Below, in pieces: positions 1 through 7,872 of a DNA stretch of 64,000 nt. Made by a program: the position numbers and the translations under genes. The DNA is taken from NCBI RefSeq assembly GCF_900103325.1, contig NZ_FMXM01000015.1, positions 62,001 to 126,000 on the forward strand, given 5' to 3'. This DNA comes from Mesorhizobium qingshengii (GTDB lineage Bacteria > Pseudomonadota > Alphaproteobacteria > Rhizobiales > Rhizobiaceae). The notes beneath the pieces are model-generated. The model was not told where the DNA came from. It worked only from the letters and a program-made list of their open reading frames with translations, and ran no database searches. The number at the start of each line of letters is the position of its first letter. The stretch's first letter is position 1.

Positions 1-162
1 CGCCCTGAAACCCTCGGGGCTCGGCACCTGGAGTTCTTCATACTCGGCCAGCGGCGGATAGGACTCCCAAGGCCCAATGCCGATGGAGTCATAGTAGGCC
101 TGCGCCTTGTCGATATCATGCACGACGATGCAGATGTGATGCAGCTTGTCGAAGTTACCCAT
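1..162 (-). CDS. VOC-family (glyoxalase/epimerase-like) protein, 3' part cut by window edge
   Basis: Only the first 54 codons are in the window. They read MGNFDKLHHICIVVHDIDKA and continue through a segment with QAYYDSIGIGPW, the first beta-alpha-beta unit of a vicinal-oxygen-chelate domain. The early HHICIVV supplies the usual N-terminal metal-ligand histidine. The ATG lies 4 bp after the stop of the SDR gene, so the two are co-transcribed. Family members include methylmalonyl-CoA epimerases, glyoxalases and extradiol dioxygenases, and the fragment cannot separate these. A VOC/glyoxalase gene is also present in the P. aeruginosa itaconate cluster, which the rest of this region resembles. Confidence 0.75.
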   Translation of the reverse strand, partial: MGNFDKLHHICIVVHDIDKAQAYYDSIGIGPWESYPPLAEYEELQVPSPEGFRA

Positions 163-166
163 GTCC

Positions 167-964
167 TCACTCCTTGATCGGGACCGTATAGTTCAGCACG
201 CGGCGCCCGCCGTCGGGGTAGATCGTCTCGCCGGTGATGTAGGATGCGTCGTCGCTGGCCAGGAACGCCACGACGGAGGCGATCTCGGCTGCGGTTCCCA
301 GGCGACCGAGCGGTGTCCGCGAAAGAACCGCCCGTCGCATTTCCTCCGAATCAATGAATGTCCCGTCCATGACCATATCCGTTGCGATGGTGCCCGGCCC
401 GACCCCAACCACGCGGATGCCGTGGGGCGCGAAGGCGACGGCCGCCGTGCTGGTGACCTGGTTCATGCCGCCCTTGGAGATCGCGTAGGTGGCAACGCGC
501 GGGTTGGCGAGGCCCGAATTGATCGACGACATGTTGATGATGACGCCGCCTCCGCCCTGCGCGATCATCCGGCGGGCCGCGGCCTGGGTGCCCATGAACG
601 CACCCTTCAGGTTGACAGCGAGAACCCTGTCGTAATCCGCCTCGCTGATATCGAGAAAGTCTTGAACCGGAGCGATGCCGGCATTGTTGACCATGATGTC
701 GACACGGCCGAACTTCGCCGCCGCCGCCGCAACCAGCGCATCGACCTGGTCCTTCTTGCTAACATCCGTAACGACTGCCAGCACGCTATCGGCAGTACCG
801 ATTTCGCCGGCACATTTCTTCAGTTCCGCGGCATTGATATCGCCGAGGACGACCTTCGCGCCTTCGGCCAGAAAGCGTTCGGCGCAAGCGCGCCCGATGC
901 CACGCGCCGCCCCGGTGACGACCGCCACCTTGCCCGTTTGTCTCATGTCCAATCCCTTCGTCAT
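167..964 (-). CDS. Short-chain dehydrogenase/reductase (SDR), NAD(P)-dependent
   Basis: This 265-residue protein is a classical SDR oxidoreductase acting on an alcohol/ketone pair in the cytoplasm. The cofactor motif TGAARGIG is at residues 17-24, NNAG at 93-96, and the catalytic Ser-Tyr-Lys set is Ser147, Tyr160 and Lys164 (YAISK). Asp41-Ile42 after the second strand (VVLGDIN) suggests NAD rather than NADP. An internal Met at residue 7 is an alternative start. It lies downstream of an aldehyde dehydrogenase and a split ThDP decarboxylase. One reading is that it makes or uses the 2-oxoacid by acting on a 2-hydroxyacid; the substrate is not predictable from sequence. Confidence 0.9.
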   Translation of the reverse strand: MTKGLDMRQTGKVAVVTGAARGIGRACAERFLAEGAKVVLGDINAAELKKCAGEIGTADSVLAVVTDVSKKDQVDALVAAAAAKFGRVDIMVNNAGIAPVQDFLDISEADYDRVLAVNLKGAFMGTQAAARRMIAQGGGGVIINMSSINSGLANPRVATYAISKGGMNQVTSTAAVAFAPHGIRVVGVGPGTIATDMVMDGTFIDSEEMRRAVLSRTPLGRLGTAAEIASVVAFLASDDASYITGETIYPDGGRRVLNYTVPIKE

Positions 965-1039
965 TGTAAGTAGGCCACGGATTCTGGGAGCGGCATGCCG
1001 AGCCTGACGGATTCGGACAAGTCTCCCATGCAGCCTACC

Positions 1040-2530
1040 CTAACGGATCACGAAGGAATTGGCGGTCTTGCCGGCCGTGTCTATCCACACCGTCTTGGTC
1101 TGCAGATAGGAATTGATGGCCTCCTGTCCGCTCTCGCGACCGATACCGCTCCTCTTGTAGCCGCCGAAGGGCGCCATATAGGAAACGGCGCGGTAGGTAT
1201 TGACCCAGACCATACCCGCTTCCATCGCCGCCGCACCGCGCAGCGCCCGGCCCATGTCGCTGGTCCATATCCCCGCGGCCAGTCCGTAGGGGCTGTCATT
1301 GGCAATGGCGAAGGCCTCGTCCTCGTCGTCGAACGGAATGACGGACAGGATCGGCCCGAACACTTCTTCGCGCGCGATCCGCATCGTGTTGTTCACTCCG
1401 GTGAAGATGGTGGGTTCCACGAACCAGCCATCGGCCAGTTCACCCGACGTCGGCTTTCCGCCGCCCAGCACGCACTGCGCGCCCTCGGCACGGGCGATGC
1501 CGAGATAAGAGAGCACCTTCTCGCGCTGTGCCTGTGTCGTAATCGGCCCCACCTGCGTCTCGGACAGCGCCGGATTGCCTATTCGGGCGCTGGCGGCCAG
1601 CGTTATGACGTCCTCCACGAACCGGTCATGTATCTTGCGATGCACCAGCAGGCGCGAGCCCGCGATACAGGTCTGGCCAGTGGCGGCGAAAATGCCTGAT
1701 ATCGCGCCGTTGACCGCGCTCTCGATATTGGCATCGTCGAAGTCGATGTTGGCCGATTTGCCGCCCGGCTCCAGCGTGACGGTCTTGAGCTGTTCGGCAG
1801 CCGCACGGTAAACGGCGATGCCGCCGGGCTCACCGCCGGTGAAGGCAATCTTGGCAATGTCGGGATGGGAGACCAGCGGTACGCCGACATCCAGGGGCAT
1901 GCCGGTCACCGTATTGACCACGCCTGGCGGAAAACCCGCCTGCGCGAACAGTTTCACGAACTCCAGCGTCGAGGCCGAGGCATGTTCCGACGGTTTGATG
2001 ACGACAGTGTTGCCTGCCGCTAGCAGCGGCGCGAGCTTCCATGTCAGAAGCAGAAGTGGCGAGTTCCAAGGCACGATTGCGGCAATGACACCCAGCGGCT
2101 CGTGGCGGGTGAAGGCGAACATGCCCGCCTTGTCGATCGGCAGCACAGCCCCTTCGATCTTGTCGGCAAGACCGCCGAAATAGCGGAACCATTCCGGAAT
2201 GTAGCGCAGTTGCGCCGTCATTTCGGTGATCAACTTGCCATTGTCGCGCGTCTCGATCGCGGCTATGCGGTCGGCATTTTCGGCGATCAGCTCGGCCATT
2301 CGCACCAGCAATTTGCCGCGCGCGATCGGCGTGATGCCAGACCATTCCTTCGACCGGAAGGCCGCCTTTGCCGCCGCCACCGCGGCATCCACCTCGGCCG
2401 CGCCACCACGCGGGATCAGCGCCCAGGGCCTGCCGGTAAAGGGATCATGGCTCTCGAATGTATCGGCGCTCGACTGGGGCCGCCCGCCGACCGTGTTCTG
2501 GAAGCTGACCAGCGGCATATCGACCCTCAA
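1040..2530 (-). CDS. NAD(P)-dependent aldehyde dehydrogenase
   Basis: This 496-residue full-length ALDH oxidises an aldehyde to the acid. The oxyanion Asn is in PWNSP (Asn156), the general base Glu is in LEPGGKS (Glu254) and the nucleophile is Cys288 in GQTCIAGSR. The usual LELGGKS reads LEPGGKS and the FTGS motif reads FTGGEPGG, both uncommon next to the cofactor site. Its ATG overlaps the stop of the decarboxylase beta-subunit gene (ATGA-type overlap), so the two are translationally coupled. The natural inference is that it oxidises the aldehyde released by that decarboxylase. Confidence 0.9.
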   Translation of the reverse strand: MRVDMPLVSFQNTVGGRPQSSADTFESHDPFTGRPWALIPRGGAAEVDAAVAAAKAAFRSKEWSGITPIARGKLLVRMAELIAENADRIAAIETRDNGKLITEMTAQLRYIPEWFRYFGGLADKIEGAVLPIDKAGMFAFTRHEPLGVIAAIVPWNSPLLLLTWKLAPLLAAGNTVVIKPSEHASASTLEFVKLFAQAGFPPGVVNTVTGMPLDVGVPLVSHPDIAKIAFTGGEPGGIAVYRAAAEQLKTVTLEPGGKSANIDFDDANIESAVNGAISGIFAATGQTCIAGSRLLVHRKIHDRFVEDVITLAASARIGNPALSETQVGPITTQAQREKVLSYLGIARAEGAQCVLGGGKPTSGELADGWFVEPTIFTGVNNTMRIAREEVFGPILSVIPFDDEDEAFAIANDSPYGLAAGIWTSDMGRALRGAAAMEAGMVWVNTYRAVSYMAPFGGYKRSGIGRESGQEAINSYLQTKTVWIDTAGKTANSFVIR

Positions 2531-3126
2531 CAGGTGGCAAAGCCCAGATGGGCGCGAAAGCGGTTCTTGACCTCGACCGCATCACGCGGGGGCAACGAGC
2601 GCGGCAAATTCTCGGCGGTGATTTTCAGCACGAAAAGGCGCGGGCCGTCGGCCGGGCGACGAAGCTCTTCACACAGCGTGTCGACCTCCTCCAGCGAACG
2701 CAACTCGGCGGTTTTCGAGAAGCCGCAAGCGGCCGCGACCTTGTCGAAACCAATGCCCTGGCCGGTATGGCTGGACTGCATGCCGGTCTCACCGAAATGC
2801 TGGTTGTCGAGCACGATCAGGTCAAAGTTCTTGGGCCGCGCCACCGAGATCGTCGCCAGCGAACCGAACGCCATCAGCTGCTCACCATCGCCGGTGATCA
2901 CCATGACCCGCTTCTGCGGCTGGGCCTGGGCGAGCCCGAGGCCGATCAGCGCGGCACCGCCCATGGCGCCCCAGAGATAGTAGTTGTCGTCGCGGTCGCC
3001 GGCGGCATGCACGTCGTAGCTTGGCGAGCCGAGACCGGTCACCACCAAGGCGCCGTCGCGCGCGTCAAGGAGCTTCTTCACTGCAACCCGGCGGTCCATT
3101 GTCGGTAGCGTCATGTCGTTTACCAC
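2527..3126 (-). CDS. ThDP-dependent 2-oxoacid decarboxylase, C-terminal (PP-domain) subunit, sulfopyruvate/phosphonopyruvate decarboxylase-like
   Basis: This 199-residue protein carries the pyrophosphate-binding half of a ThDP enzyme: the GDG of the metal/ThDP motif at residues 79-81, and Asn108 in LDNQHF about 27 residues later. In ComDE-type sulfopyruvate decarboxylase the two ThDP domains are separate polypeptides, as here, with the partner directly upstream. The start is a GTG 1 bp after the stop of the alpha gene; an ATG four codons in (MTLPTM) is the alternative. The family decarboxylates sulfopyruvate, phosphonopyruvate or similar acidic 2-oxoacids to aldehydes. No sulfonate or phosphonate genes are nearby, so the substrate remains open. 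Confidence 0.85.
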   Translation of the reverse strand: MVNDMTLPTMDRRVAVKKLLDARDGALVVTGLGSPSYDVHAAGDRDDNYYLWGAMGGAALIGLGLAQAQPQKRVMVITGDGEQLMAFGSLATISVARPKNFDLIVLDNQHFGETGMQSSHTGQGIGFDKVAAACGFSKTAELRSLEEVDTLCEELRRPADGPRLFVLKITAENLPRSLPPRDAVEVKNRFRAHLGFATC

Positions 3127-3692
3127 TTCTTCTTGCCGAGCAGCCGCTGCCCGATCAGCACCGCGATCTGCTGGTCGGCGTCGAAAGCCATCGCGGCGGC
3201 TTGCGCCACCGTCTCCACCAGGTCGTCACCGGTCTCGGCGCGCAGCACCCTGAGGCCGATCGCCTTCAGCGAAGCCTCGGTCGCCTGCCCCATCGGCACC
3301 TGCCACGGGTTGAACTCGGCCCATTCGCCTCGCATCGTCACCAGGACGAGCAAGGGAAAGCGCGCATGTACGGGAAGCGAGAGCATGTTGATGCAGTTGC
3401 CGACGCCGGAGGATTGCATGAGCACGACGCTCCGCTTGCCGCCGAGCCATGAACCTGCAGCAATCGCGATGCCTTCCTCCTCCGTTGTCAGGACATTGGT
3501 GACGACCTCGGGATCCGCGCTGAAGCGGCGGATCAATGTGGTATGGCCGGCATCGGGCACATAGGACATCTGGCTGATGCCGGCGGCCTTGAGCACGTCA
3601 TAGACCTGATCTGGCCACTGCTTTTCAGGAGCCGCCGGATCAACCGTAAGGGTCGCTGTTTCCGGTTGTTTTGCTCGCACGCTCGCCGTCAC
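3120..3692 (-). CDS. ThDP-dependent 2-oxoacid decarboxylase, N-terminal (Pyr-domain) subunit, ComD-like
   Basis: This is the pyrimidine-binding half of the split ThDP decarboxylase. The cofactor-activating glutamate lies in TTEEEGIAIAAG (about residues 70-80), followed by MQSSGVGN at 92-99, as in ComD/phosphonopyruvate decarboxylases. The open frame runs much further upstream, but I place the start at the GTG at 3692 because a GGAGG lies six bases before it and because this gives a normal 190-residue subunit. The longer frame would overlap the divergent LysR gene. A basic, Thr/Ala-rich leader of about 25 residues precedes the domain. It is the first gene of the leftward operon. Confidence 0.85.
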   Translation of the reverse strand: MTASVRAKQPETATLTVDPAAPEKQWPDQVYDVLKAAGISQMSYVPDAGHTTLIRRFSADPEVVTNVLTTEEEGIAIAAGSWLGGKRSVVLMQSSGVGNCINMLSLPVHARFPLLVLVTMRGEWAEFNPWQVPMGQATEASLKAIGLRVLRAETGDDLVETVAQAAAMAFDADQQIAVLIGQRLLGKKKW

Positions 3693-3792
3693 CTTGGACC
3701 TCCGAGAACTGGATTGGCCTGAGATTACCCGGGTTATGCGATCCAATCTTCGTCTCTTTCTTGTGATCAGATATAATGATATTCGATAACTC
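3693..3792. promoter_or_regulatory. Divergent promoter region with a 14-bp palindrome and a consensus -10 box
   Basis: This 100-bp gap separates the leftward decarboxylase operon from the rightward LysR gene. It contains a near-perfect palindrome, ATTACCCGGGTTAT (3724-3737), one mismatch per arm, and a perfect TATAAT at 3772-3777 reading toward the LysR gene. The -35 for that box is poor. The palindrome is the obvious candidate site for the adjacent LysR, although its 10-bp core is shorter than a classic T-N11-A box. The assignment to LysR is inference from position. Confidence 0.5.
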
Positions 3793-4728
3793 ATGGAATT
3801 ATCGCAGCTACGCACCTTGATCCACGTCGCCGAACTCGGCAGCCTCAGCAAGGCGGCCGACCGGCTGCACATCGCCCAGCCGGCGCTCAGCCGGCAGGTG
3901 CGCATGCTGGAAGAAGAGCTGGGTTTCGCCCTTTTCCTGCGCCACGGGCGCGGCATGGTACTGTCCGAGCAAGGCAAGCAGGTACTGACACACGCCATGC
4001 GCGTGATGGCCGAGATAGACGAGATTCGCGTCACCGCCACGCCCGCCGACGCGCCGCTGACCGGCGAAGTGGCGATCGGCCTGCCGCCCACCGTGGCGGA
4101 CATTATTTCGGTGCCGCTGGCAGCCGCCTTCGGCAAGGCCCACCCCAAGGCCAAGCTCAGGCTTGTCAGCGCCTACACCGGCTATTTGCTCGACTGGCTG
4201 CACCGGGGCGAGGTCGACGTCGCGGTGCTCTACGACCCGCGCATGGCGCGTTCGCTGCGCTCGCGCCCGCTGCTTCTGGAAAACCTCTTCCTGATCGGTC
4301 CGCCGGACGCCGGCTTTTCGACCGTGCGCGCCGTGTCCTTCGCCTCGCTTGCCGGCAAGCGCCTGCTGCTGCCCAGCATCAAGCACGGGCTGCGCATCAT
4401 CGTTGAACGCTGCGCCGCGGAGACCAGCATCACCCTCGATGTCGGCATCGAAGCGGACTCGTATTCGGCGCTGAAGGACCTGGTGCGCAACGGCCATGGC
4501 TGGACGATCCTGCCCCTCGCCCCTATCCATGCTGACGTGACCGCGGGTCTGCTTACCGCCGCGCCGCTGATCGATCCCGTGCCTGTACGCCGGCTCATCC
4601 TCGCATACCCGGCCGACCGGCCTGCCTCACGGCTGGCGCGGTTCGCCGGGCAGGCGACAGAGGACATAGCCAAGGACCTTGTCGAGCGGGCCGTGTGGGT
4701 CGGCCAGCTCTTGGGTTCTGCGCCATGA
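3793..4728 (+). CDS. LysR-family transcriptional regulator
   Basis: This 311-residue protein has an N-terminal winged helix-turn-helix (about residues 1-62: SLSKAADRLHIAQPALSRQVRMLEEELG) and a periplasmic-binding-like effector domain from about residue 90. It is transcribed divergently from the decarboxylase operon and precedes the acyl-CoA dehydrogenase operon, the standard LysR layout for controlling neighbours. In P. aeruginosa and Yersinia the itaconate operon is also controlled by an adjacent LysR protein, so an itaconate-type acid or CoA intermediate is a plausible inducer. That is inference from context. Confidence 0.93.
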   Translation: MELSQLRTLIHVAELGSLSKAADRLHIAQPALSRQVRMLEEELGFALFLRHGRGMVLSEQGKQVLTHAMRVMAEIDEIRVTATPADAPLTGEVAIGLPPTVADIISVPLAAAFGKAHPKAKLRLVSAYTGYLLDWLHRGEVDVAVLYDPRMARSLRSRPLLLENLFLIGPPDAGFSTVRAVSFASLAGKRLLLPSIKHGLRIIVERCAAETSITLDVGIEADSYSALKDLVRNGHGWTILPLAPIHADVTAGLLTAAPLIDPVPVRRLILAYPADRPASRLARFAGQATEDIAKDLVERAVWVGQLLGSAP

Positions 4729-4836
4729 GCTTTCGAATTTCGGGATATCTGCTCACGCCTGGCTTGCATTGCTGATAGGAGTTCCCAGCGCCATAATGCG
4801 AGTCCGGAGCACGATGAAAGGTCGGGCAAAGCCCTC

Positions 4837-5985
4837 ATGGAACTCTATCAGGACATTCGGGATGCGGTCGCCAGGCTCTGTGCCCGGTTTCCCGGCGAAT
4901 ACTGGCGCGCGCTCGACAGGGACATGGCCTATCCCCGCGAATTCGTCGGGGCGCTGACGGAAGCCGGCTGGCTCTCGATCCTGATCCCAGAGGAATATGG
5001 CGGCGCTGGCCTGCCGCTCTCCGCTGCCGCCGCCGTGCTGGAGGAAATCCAGCGCGCCGGCTGCAATGGCGGCGCCTGTCACGCCCAGATGTACACAATG
5101 GGCACGCTGCTTCGCCATGGCTCGGGAGCGCAGAAGCAGCGATACTTGCCGAAGATCGCCGCCGGGGAATTGCGCCTGCAAGCCTTTGGCGTCACGGAAC
5201 CGACCAGCGGCACCGACACGGGTGCGCTCAAGACCACCGCGCGGCTCGACGGCGATCATTTCGTGGTCAAGGGCCAGAAGATCTGGACCAGCCGTGCCGA
5301 GCATTCGGATCTGATGCTGCTTTTGGCGCGCACCACGCCGCTGAAGGACGGCATGAAGAAGACGGACGGCCTCTCCGTCCTCATCGTCGACATGCGCGAA
5401 GCGGTCGGCAACGGGCTTACGATCCGGCCGATCCGCACCATGATGAACCACGCCACCGCCGAGGTCTTCTTCGACGATTTGCGCGTGCCGGCCGAAAACC
5501 TGATCGGCGAAGAGGGGAAGGGATTCCGCTACATTCTTTCCGGCATGAACGCCGAGCGTATCCTGATTGCCGCCGAATGCGTCGGCGATGCGAAATGGTT
5601 CATCGAAAAGGCGAGCACCTATGCGAAGGAGCGGCATGTGTTCGGCCGGGCAATCGGCCAGAACCAGGGCATCCAGTTTCCGATCGCCAGGGCCTACGCC
5701 AACATGCGCGCCGCCGAATTGATGGTGCGCGAGGCGCTGACCCTCTACGAAGCCGGCAAGAACCCCGGCGCCGAAGCGAACATGGCCAAGATGCTGGCCG
5801 CCGACGCTTCGAACGAAGCCGCCAATGCCTGCATACAGACCCATGGCGGGTTCGGCTTCGCCGAAGAATATGACGTGGAGCGCAAGTTCCGTGAGACCCG
5901 CCTCTATCAGGTCGCGCCGATCTCTACCAACCTCATCCTGTCATACCTTTCCGAGCATGTGCTTGGACTGCCGCGATCCTACTAA
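4837..5985 (+). CDS. Acyl-CoA dehydrogenase, FAD-dependent
   Basis: This 382-residue enzyme introduces an alpha-beta double bond into an acyl-CoA and passes electrons to ETF. The family signature FGVTEPTSGTDTG is at residues 117-129 and the C-terminal dimer/FAD segment THGGFGFAEEYDVERKFRE at 335-353. The usual catalytic position near the C-terminus (YEGTS in medium-chain enzymes) reads YQVAP at 357-361. A glutamate in NAERILIA (Glu240) lies where isovaleryl-CoA dehydrogenase carries its base, so it probably belongs to that mechanistic type. It could make an unsaturated dicarboxyl or methyl-branched CoA ester for the hydratase downstream. Confidence 0.92.
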   Translation: MELYQDIRDAVARLCARFPGEYWRALDRDMAYPREFVGALTEAGWLSILIPEEYGGAGLPLSAAAAVLEEIQRAGCNGGACHAQMYTMGTLLRHGSGAQKQRYLPKIAAGELRLQAFGVTEPTSGTDTGALKTTARLDGDHFVVKGQKIWTSRAEHSDLMLLLARTTPLKDGMKKTDGLSVLIVDMREAVGNGLTIRPIRTMMNHATAEVFFDDLRVPAENLIGEEGKGFRYILSGMNAERILIAAECVGDAKWFIEKASTYAKERHVFGRAIGQNQGIQFPIARAYANMRAAELMVREALTLYEAGKNPGAEANMAKMLAADASNEAANACIQTHGGFGFAEEYDVERKFRETRLYQVAPISTNLILSYLSEHVLGLPRSY

Positions 5986-5996
5986 GAGGTGCCGCC

Positions 5997-6737
5997 TTGA
6001 ATGTCCTGATCGTCTATGCCCACCCGGAAGCGAAATCCTTCAACGGCGCCATGAAGGATCTCGCGGTGGAAACCTTGACCCGCGGCGGCCACGATGTGGT
6101 CGTCAGCGATCTTTATGCGACGGGCTTCAACCCTGTCGCCGGACCGGGCGACATCACACGTGAACGCAATGATCCCGATTTCTTCAGCCTGCCACGCGAG
6201 CAGACCGCCGCCTATGAGGCCGGCGCGCTCTCGACCGACATCAGCGGCGAGATCGAAAAACTGAAGCAGGCGGACTTCGTGCTGTTCCAGTTCCCGGTCT
6301 GGTGGTTCGGAATGCCCGCAATTCTCAAGGGCTGGGCCGACCGTGTCTTCGCGCGCGGCTTCGCCTATCTGCCGGGCCGCAAATACGACACCGGCATGTT
6401 CAGGGGAAAGCTCGCCATGGTGGCCGCCACCACGGGCACGTCGGCCGACACCTATGCGCCCGATGGCATCGACGGCGATATCCTCACCGTGATGTGGCCG
6501 ATCCACAATGGCCTGCTGCGCTATTCCGGCTTTGACGTGCTGCCACCCTTCGTCGCCTATATGCCGGGCCGTGTCGGCGACGATGGCCGCAAGGCCTATC
6601 TGGAGGCCTACCGCAACAGACTCGAAGACATCGACGGCACGCCGCGCCTGTTCTTCCACCCATCCGAGGACTACGGCAGGAACGAACGGCTGAAGCCCGG
6701 TGTGCTTGCCCGCTCCGGAGTGCAACGCAATGTCTGA
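5997..6737 (+). CDS. Flavodoxin-fold NAD(P)H:quinone oxidoreductase (KefF/MdaB/NQO-like)
   Basis: This 246-residue protein opens with the flavodoxin-like strand VLIVYAHPEAKSFNGAM. It carries QFPVWWFGMPAILKGWADRVFARGFAY, the typical FMN/FAD-contacting and dimer segment of this family (about residues 98-124). The start is TTG, chosen for the AAGAGG seven bases upstream and the immediate N-terminal strand. It follows the dehydrogenase by 11 bp and overlaps the CoA transferase by 8 bp. The family reduces quinones or azo/nitro compounds by two electrons. Its role in an otherwise CoA-ester pathway is unclear; it has no counterpart in the itaconate operons I know. Confidence 0.88.
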   Translation: MNVLIVYAHPEAKSFNGAMKDLAVETLTRGGHDVVVSDLYATGFNPVAGPGDITRERNDPDFFSLPREQTAAYEAGALSTDISGEIEKLKQADFVLFQFPVWWFGMPAILKGWADRVFARGFAYLPGRKYDTGMFRGKLAMVAATTGTSADTYAPDGIDGDILTVMWPIHNGLLRYSGFDVLPPFVAYMPGRVGDDGRKAYLEAYRNRLEDIDGTPRLFFHPSEDYGRNERLKPGVLARSGVQRNV

Positions 6738-7860
6738 TGCCGGCCGCCCGCTCGAAGGCTTGCTTGTCGTTTCCATCGAGCAGGCGGTCGCCGCTCCGCT
6801 TTGTACGGTTCGCCTCGCCGACGCCGGCGCGCGCGTCGTGAAGATCGAGCGCCCGGAAGGTGAAACCGCGCGTCACTACGATTCCGCCGTCGAAGGCATG
6901 TCGGCATATTTCGTCTGGCTCAACCGCGGCAAGGAGAGCGCGGTGCTCGACCTGAAGGCAAGAGACGACTTGGCTTTGCTGCACCGCATGGTGGCGCGGG
7001 CGGATGTCTTCGTGCAGAATCTTGCGCCGGGCGCCATCGACCGGCTCGGCCTCTCAGCCAATGCAATTGCGAAAAAATTCCCTCGGCTGATCGCCATCAA
7101 CATCGTCGGTTACGGACAAGACACGCCTTATGCGTCCATGCGCGCCTACGACATGCTGGTGCAGGCGGAAAGCGGCATCTGCGCCGTAACCGGCACACAG
7201 GACACACCGTGCAAGGTCGGGGTTTCCGCCGCCGATATAGCCACCGGCATGAATGCCCACGCGTCGATCCTCGAAGCCTTGTTGGCGCGCGAGAAGACCG
7301 GACGCGGTCGCATCGTCGAAGTCGCCATGTTCGACGGCATGGCCGACTGGATGACCGTGCCACTGCTGCACTACGAATATGCGGGCCGAGAGACCCAAAG
7401 ATATGGCTTGGCGCACGCCTCGATCTATCCCTACCGGCCCTATGCCTGCCGGGATGGCGCCGTGGTCGTGTCCATTCAGCAGAACAGTGAATGGAAGCGC
7501 TTCTGCAGCATCGTTTTGCAAAGACAGGATCTGTTCGCGGACGAACGCTTCGCCGCCAATGCCTGGCGGGTGGCCAATCGCACGGCACTCGACGCCGAGA
7601 TCGAACCGATCTTCGCGGCAATCGACTGCGACGACGCCATAGACCGTCTCAACGAGGCGCAGATCGCCTGGGCTCGGGTGAGCGCGATGCATGACCTGCC
7701 GCACCACAAGGCGTTGCGCCGGACAGAGGTGGCATTGCCGGATGGCAAGCGCATCGCAGTACCAGTGCCGGCGGGGCGGCCGGGGGGCTTCGCAACGGTC
7801 CCCAGCGTCCCCGCTCTCGGTGCTGATACGGACCGGATCCGGTCCGAATTCGCCGCCTGA
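6730..7860 (+). CDS. CaiB/BaiF family (class III) CoA transferase, itaconate CoA-transferase candidate
   Basis: This 376-residue protein transfers CoA from an acyl-CoA donor to a carboxylic acid. The catalytic aspartate of the family is Asp141 in AYDMLVQAESG; LNRGKES (64-70) and the N-terminal VVSIEQAVAAPLCT are typical. A GTG lies 30 bases upstream in frame, but I prefer the ATG at 6730 because it gives the normal N-terminus and has a GGAG about ten bases before it. Followed directly by a MaoC-type hydratase and a CitE-type lyase, it fills the position of Ict, which makes itaconyl-CoA from succinyl-CoA. The specificity is inferred from this order. Confidence 0.9.
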   Translation: MSDAGRPLEGLLVVSIEQAVAAPLCTVRLADAGARVVKIERPEGETARHYDSAVEGMSAYFVWLNRGKESAVLDLKARDDLALLHRMVARADVFVQNLAPGAIDRLGLSANAIAKKFPRLIAINIVGYGQDTPYASMRAYDMLVQAESGICAVTGTQDTPCKVGVSAADIATGMNAHASILEALLAREKTGRGRIVEVAMFDGMADWMTVPLLHYEYAGRETQRYGLAHASIYPYRPYACRDGAVVVSIQQNSEWKRFCSIVLQRQDLFADERFAANAWRVANRTALDAEIEPIFAAIDCDDAIDRLNEAQIAWARVSAMHDLPHHKALRRTEVALPDGKRIAVPVPAGRPGGFATVPSVPALGADTDRIRSEFAA

Positions 7861-7872
7861 AGAGGAAGCGTG

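Noticed and set aside
146..973. Long plus-strand frame opposite the SDR gene
   Set aside because: It is the antisense shadow of a clear SDR gene and has the Arg/His-rich composition typical of such shadows in GC-rich DNA.
3693..4154. Long upstream extension of the ComD-like frame on the minus strand
   Set aside because: It overlaps the LysR gene head-on, has no homology and is bypassed by a GTG with a GGAGG. The extension is a shadow of the LysR gene.
4753..5844. 363-codon minus-strand frame opposite the acyl-CoA dehydrogenase
   Set aside because: No domain is recognisable and the plus-strand frame is a full-length acyl-CoA dehydrogenase.
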